Shown piece by piece: positions 60,948 to 64,000 of a stretch of 64,000 nucleotides of DNA. Where the stretch lies: the NCBI RefSeq assembly GCF_000770675.1, contig NZ_AVBG01000008.1, positions 62,001-126,000 of the forward strand, given 5' to 3'. The position numbers and the translations under genes were made by a program. This DNA comes from Pontibacillus chungwhensis BH030062 (GTDB lineage: Bacteria > Bacillota > Bacilli > Bacillales > BH030062). Each line of letters opens with the position of its first letter. Position 1 is the first letter of the stretch. The notes beneath the pieces are model-generated. The model was given only the letters and a program-made list of their open reading frames with translations. It did no database searches and was not told where the DNA came from.

Positions 60948-61802
60948 TTATACCTGAGAGGTTTTAGAGGATGGACCTTTCAACGGCTTCATTCCTTTTA
61001 CTGACATAGGTGTGTGTTGTTTTTTCTGGTTTAAGTAAACGTAGACAGCTCCCACAAAGAAACCTCCGCCAATTATATTGCCGAGCGTTACTGGAATGAC
61101 GTTATGCATGAAGCCTTCCACCGTTACTAAGGCTGTGTGGGGAGAGGATAGCGCGATTGAGAACAGAGCGATATTGGCGATGCTGTGTTCATAGCCTGAA
61201 AGGAAGAAGGTGAACACAATCAGAAGCATAAGAATAATCTTTGAGACATCTTCCTTTACTTGCATAGGAATCCATACTGCTAAACAGACGAGCCAGTTGG
61301 CTAATATAGCTCGGAAAAATAGCTGAGAGGTTGGGACGTTCATCTTCTTCTCAGCCGCTGCAATGAGAAAAGATTCTTCAGGAATAATAGATTGAAAGAG
61401 ACCTGTGAAATAGATCATCCCTGTGAAGAACAAAATGCCTACCACATTACCTCCATAGCAATAGCTCCACACTTTAAGCGTATCGAACCAAGTGGTCTCC
61501 TTCTTCAGAGAAGAAACGGTCATATACATTGTATTGGACGTAAAGAGCTCTGAACCCCCGTAAATGATCAAACAAAAGGCAATTCCAAAGAACAATGCGT
61601 TAATGAAGTAAGTAGATGATGCATGTTGCTCGTAAAAAGGCTGAGCTAGCTTAAAAGACAAAATCACAGCAAATCCGATATATACGCCAGCTAAGGCTGC
61701 TCGTATCAGGTAATGACTTGGATTCTCCTCAACCATTTCCTTCTTCCCCAACGCTTTTTGTACAACTTGGTGGATCGTTTTCTCTTCCATATCCATCACC
61801 AT
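60948..61802 (-). CDS. Formate/nitrite transporter (FNT) family channel
   Basis: 284 residues with six membrane segments between about 35 and 255. FNT features: RAALAGVYIGFAVIL, GSELFTSNTMYMTV, GGNVVGILFF, RAILANWLVCLAVWIP, GYEHSIANIALFSIAL, NIIGGGFFVGAVYVYL; the central AxNW and GxEHxxxN motifs are intact. Moves formate, nitrite or related small anions. Three in-frame starts lie close together (61802, 61796, 61790). A perfect Fnr-type box is 10 nt upstream. Confidence 0.92.
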   Translation of the reverse strand: MVMDMEEKTIHQVVQKALGKKEMVEENPSHYLIRAALAGVYIGFAVILSFKLAQPFYEQHASSTYFINALFFGIAFCLIIYGGSELFTSNTMYMTVSSLKKETTWFDTLKVWSYCYGGNVVGILFFTGMIYFTGLFQSIIPEESFLIAAAEKKMNVPTSQLFFRAILANWLVCLAVWIPMQVKEDVSKIILMLLIVFTFFLSGYEHSIANIALFSIALSSPHTALVTVEGFMHNVIPVTLGNIIGGGFFVGAVYVYLNQKKQHTPMSVKGMKPLKGPSSKTSQV

Positions 61803-61812
61803 CCGTCCATTT

Positions 61813-61828
61813 TGTGAAACTTTTCACA
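61813..61828 (-). promoter_or_regulatory. Fnr/CRP-type palindrome
   Basis: TGTGA-AACTTT-TCACA is a perfect match to the Bacillus Fnr box TGTGA-N6-TCACA. Its centre is only about 18 nt before the start codon, where it would block rather than activate transcription. Confidence 0.65.
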
Positions 61829-61957
61829 TTTAATCATATGCCTGTCTAAGAAGAATGGCAACCTTTATCACCAATTTGTAATATATAGAAAGGAATAGTG
61901 TTTTCTTGTTGATTTTAAATTGACAGCTCCACTTTATATGGTTCTCAACATGAAAGA

Positions 61958-61983
61958 AACCTCCCTTATTTTTAAGAGAGGCT
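61958..61983 (-). terminator. Terminator of the YuiD-like gene
   Basis: CCTC(C)CTTA / TAAG(A)GAGG-type imperfect stem; weak T-run on the minus strand. Confidence 0.55.
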
Positions 61984-62000
61984 ACATTTCGTTCATACTT

Positions 62001-62468
62001 TTAGTTATTCTCTAGCTTAGCCGAAGCAAAACCGAGCGCACAACCGAACAGGGCTCCGCCTAATACTTCCACAGGTTGATGTCCAAGAAGCTCCTTTAAC
62101 TCTTTCTCTCGCTCTACAAATTCAAAGCTCGGGAAGTCACCAGCTAAAGAAGCAAAGCTGTCCTCTAACTCATTTACTAGGCGAGCGATCTCACCAGTAT
62201 GTCGCCTTATTCCTTGAGCATCATACATAACAATCGCTCCGAAAACCGTGGCTAGCGCCGTTTCTGTATGACGGGCCCCCTTATGAGAAGCTAAGTACGT
62301 AGCTAAGGCACAAACCCCAGCCGAGTGTGAACTTGGCATTCCACCTGTCGTTGCTACCTGCTTCCAGTCCCAGTTGCCTGAAAGTTTCTTATGGGTTAAG
62401 ATTTTTAGCCCTTGAGCGATCCCTATTGATGATAAAGCTGTCAATATTCCTCGATTCATCTTCTTCAT
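62001..62468 (-). CDS. yuiD: Divergent PAP2 family protein (YuiD/DUF212)
   Basis: 155 residues. Family motifs: GGMPSSHSAGVCALA, MYDAQGIRRHTGEIARLVNEL, LGHQPVEVLGGALFG, with the Ser-His and Arg-His pairs of the PAP2 acid-phosphatase site. Membrane-associated; substrate unknown. ATG 62468 has GGAGGGTG upstream; the open frame extends further but without a site. Confidence 0.92.
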   Translation of the reverse strand: MKKMNRGILTALSSIGIAQGLKILTHKKLSGNWDWKQVATTGGMPSSHSAGVCALATYLASHKGARHTETALATVFGAIVMYDAQGIRRHTGEIARLVNELEDSFASLAGDFPSFEFVEREKELKELLGHQPVEVLGGALFGCALGFASAKLENN

Positions 62469-62606
62469 ATCTTCACCCTCCGTAACATCATCTTCATTCC
62501 AGTCCTTTATTTCTAATAATCCCATACCCCAAAATGAAAGAAGTTAAGCAGGAGATGATGTCACAATGTTTATTCATAGTGACAGATACGATCTTGGTGT
62601 ATAGCC

Positions 62607-62891
62607 TTAAACTATCCACCTTCCAAAACTTGCACCAAGCCCTGTCTGCCAAAAGTAAAGAACCACTACCATTACACATAACCAAGAGACCCTCCAAACC
62701 TTTCTATCACGCATAAACTGCAGGAGATAGAATGCCCCCCAAAGAGCAAAAGAAAGGACAATCGTTAGGATAGCTGAAAGATTGATCCCTCCTTCACTAA
62801 TACCAAAAGCGAATAAAACTAGTAAATTCATAAACAACAACAGTAGTAAGATTATAATATTGTAAATATGAAATGCCCTTTTACTCATCAT
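62607..62891 (-). CDS. Small membrane protein
   Basis: 94 residues with three predicted helices (about 8-30, 36-56 and 70-85), start MMSKRAFHIYN. Not recognised. GGGGGATG lies before the ATG. 29 nt after the stop of the next upstream gene, so likely the end of the anti-sigma-type operon. Confidence 0.65.
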   Translation of the reverse strand: MMSKRAFHIYNIIILLLLLFMNLLVLFAFGISEGGINLSAILTIVLSFALWGAFYLLQFMRDRKVWRVSWLCVMVVVLYFWQTGLGASFGRWIV

Positions 62892-62920
62892 ACATCCCCC
62901 TTTAAAAACGAACACCTCTT

Positions 62921-63226
62921 TTAAGGCACTGGATACACTGAAAGGCTTGCAACGAAGTATAGAAACAAAATTACATAACAGGCTCCATTCAACAAAATAC
63001 CAAAGACCGAATAGGAGAACTTCTTCCGGAAACGCGCTAACCCTATTAGCCCGCACAGAAGACCTATACCAGGGAGCGGCATAAAAAGTCCTCCCGGTAA
63101 AATCATTCTCTCCGTTAATACCAAGGCGTTTAGAAATACTAAGAAAATGAGCGCAAGGATAATAGAAGCCATACCAAAACGCGTTTCTGACTGCCTTGTA
63201 TTGCCTCCCTTTACTTGTAATTCCAC
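62921..63226 (-). CDS. Small membrane protein
   Basis: 101 residues with three hydrophobic segments (about 18-38, 42-62 and 70-98; ILALIFLVFLNALVL first). Not recognised. Start overlaps the 3' end of the anti-sigma-type gene by 16 nt, which implies translational coupling. GAGGTGC-like site. Confidence 0.7.
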   Translation of the reverse strand: MELQVKGGNTRQSETRFGMASIILALIFLVFLNALVLTERMILPGGLFMPLPGIGLLCGLIGLARFRKKFSYSVFGILLNGACYVILFLYFVASLSVYPVP

Positions 63227-64000
63227 AGGCGCACCTCCCCAACTTTCATATTGCGAATCTCTCGCCTTTCCTTTAATGAAAGCAACTCCTCAACGGGACC
63301 TGTAATGACAGCTCCATACACTTCGACTCCGTTCTCATCCAAATAATCATTTCGCTCCTTCAAATCAAGCCACTTTGTTCGAGCAATATCAGTCGCCTGT
63401 TGTTCATAATCCTCTAATTCTTTCATTACACGCAGAAACTGCTCCTCATTTGAATTGCCACGATCGTCAATCCCTTCTCTTGGAGACCAGTCCCGTGCAT
63501 TCGATTCTGAAGGGTATCCGATCGGTGTCATATAACCACCCTCTACACTTTTCCCATTCTGCTCAAGCCCCGTATTAACTGCAAACCACTGCCAATCTGT
63601 CCGCATCTGTCCAAGCAGTTCTTTTATATCACTTTCTCGATACAACTGATCAAACGATATATATACTTCAGCAACCGTTCCATCAGGCAACTGCTCAAGC
63701 TGATCCCAACCTGATGAAGGTGCGTACTCATCAGGGTGATAGAGCTTCTTCTCCTCAGGACGCGGAATATCTAGAGGCGGGTTTTCTATGACATAGTTAC
63801 GATTGGGATAATCGGGATAGTCTACACGATTCAAGTCGTAAAGAACGTCCCATTCTCCAATCCTCACTTTCTCACCCCCAACTTGCTTGTAAAGATCCAT
63901 TGTGAAGGACATGTTAAAGAAATGATCGTTTACGTCTAACTGACCCTCCCCTACAGTTACATTCGGTTCCGTCAGATAGACTGTTTTCGTTGTGAGATCA
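63211..64000 (-). CDS. Anti-sigma/sigma-regulator C-terminal (Sigma_reg_C-like) protein, 5' end outside window
   Basis: The frame is open to the right edge, so the ATG at 63912 is internal. Upstream residues (KTVYLTEPNVTVGEGQLDV) lead into SFTMDLYKQVGGEKVRIGEWDVLYDLNRV. Later AEVYISFDQLY, WFAVNTGLEQ, GYPSESNARDW and YGAVITGPVEELLSL follow the extracytoplasmic Sigma_reg_C domain of anti-sigma proteins such as those paired with SigM-type ECF factors. A sigma gene may lie further right. Family call is by eye. Confidence 0.7.
   Translation of the reverse strand, partial: DLTTKTVYLTEPNVTVGEGQLDVNDHFFNMSFTMDLYKQVGGEKVRIGEWDVLYDLNRVDYPDYPNRNYVIENPPLDIPRPEEKKLYHPDEYAPSSGWDQLEQLPDGTVAEVYISFDQLYRESDIKELLGQMRTDWQWFAVNTGLEQNGKSVEGGYMTPIGYPSESNARDWSPREGIDDRGNSNEEQFLRVMKELEDYEQQATDIARTKWLDLKERNDYLDENGVEVYGAVITGPVEELLSLKERREIRNMKVGEVRLWNYK

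Noticed and set aside
1-64000. CRISPR arrays, prophage, rRNA or tRNA genes
   Set aside because: The repeats seen are irregularly spaced palindromes, not spacer-separated direct repeats; no phage structural or integrase genes and no RNA-gene sequences were recognised.

Overview
The window looks like chromosome from a low-to-moderate GC, spore-forming, probably salt-tolerant member of the Bacillaceae (Pontibacillus/Halobacillus-like; the genus is an inference). Supporting signs are strong AGGAGG ribosome binding sites with many TTG/GTG starts, Bacillus-type families (MreBH, YocH-like LysM-3D protein, YdaT, DUF2639, YuiD, AIM24), S-box, RAT, WalR-, CodY-, Fnr- and sigma-54-type control sites, and Na+-coupled transporters. 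No rRNA, tRNA, CRISPR array or prophage was seen.

Layout. 1-500: repeat element. 0.5-3.5 kb: an ECF sigma / zinc-finger anti-sigma / two membrane-protein operon. 3.6-9.1 kb: SRAP protein, DUF4385 protein, large secreted CAP protein, HAD hydrolase, a repeat element, and a WalR-boxed LysM-3D cell-wall protein. 9.5-11 kb: DUF1992 protein and glutaminase. 11-16.8 kb: a complete sucrose PTS regulon (GH32 hydrolase, fructokinase, IIBC, antiterminator, IIA) with two RAT/terminator leaders and a cre site. 16.8-25.7 kb: deaminase, secreted CAP protein, Cys-cluster protein, DUF2639, MreBH, NhaC- and AGCS-type transporters, a repeat-rich LSm-like protein and a PQQ-type sugar dehydrogenase lipoprotein. 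25.9-30.7 kb: isoaspartyl dipeptidase plus YfcC transporter behind a sigma-54 promoter, with a divergent sigma-54 activator. 30.8-39.6 kb: orphan PAS kinase, WG-repeat protein, CDGSH protein, AIM24, YdaT, thioredoxin-like protein and an MCP. 39.7-42.7 kb: a methyltransferase gene split by a 2.4 kb IS1595-family element with an 8-bp target duplication; the element carries three small cargo genes, two resembling nuclease/toxin immunity proteins, separated by dyad-symmetric spacers. 42.8-45.9 kb: S-box-controlled msrA, ridA, a C45-type peptidase and a small HTH protein. 46.1-51.6 kb: a two-gene operon of an ATP-grasp enzyme and an unrecognised 653-residue protein with a papain-like Q/C/H/N arrangement, facing an orphan pair of Opp-type permeases. 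51.9-54.2 kb: a polar amino-acid ABC transporter with CodY-like boxes. 54.2-64 kb: paaK, a complete MITE, alpha/beta hydrolase, CHRD protein, tandem-repeat lectin, a dead M50-like protein, DUF2294 (MpsC-like) protein, FNT-family channel with an Fnr-type box, YuiD, two small membrane proteins and the 3' part of an anti-sigma-type gene running off the right edge.

Most unusual points: (1) long hairpin modules scattered between genes whose arms differ from copy to copy yet stay exactly complementary within each copy, carried in at least one complete copy by a MITE whose ends match the resident IS1595 element; (2) the IS1595 element with immunity-like cargo; (3) the ATP-grasp plus papain-like gene pair; (4) two genes (ECF sigma, CDGSH protein) whose conserved N-termini begin at ATT or ATC rather than a standard start codon.
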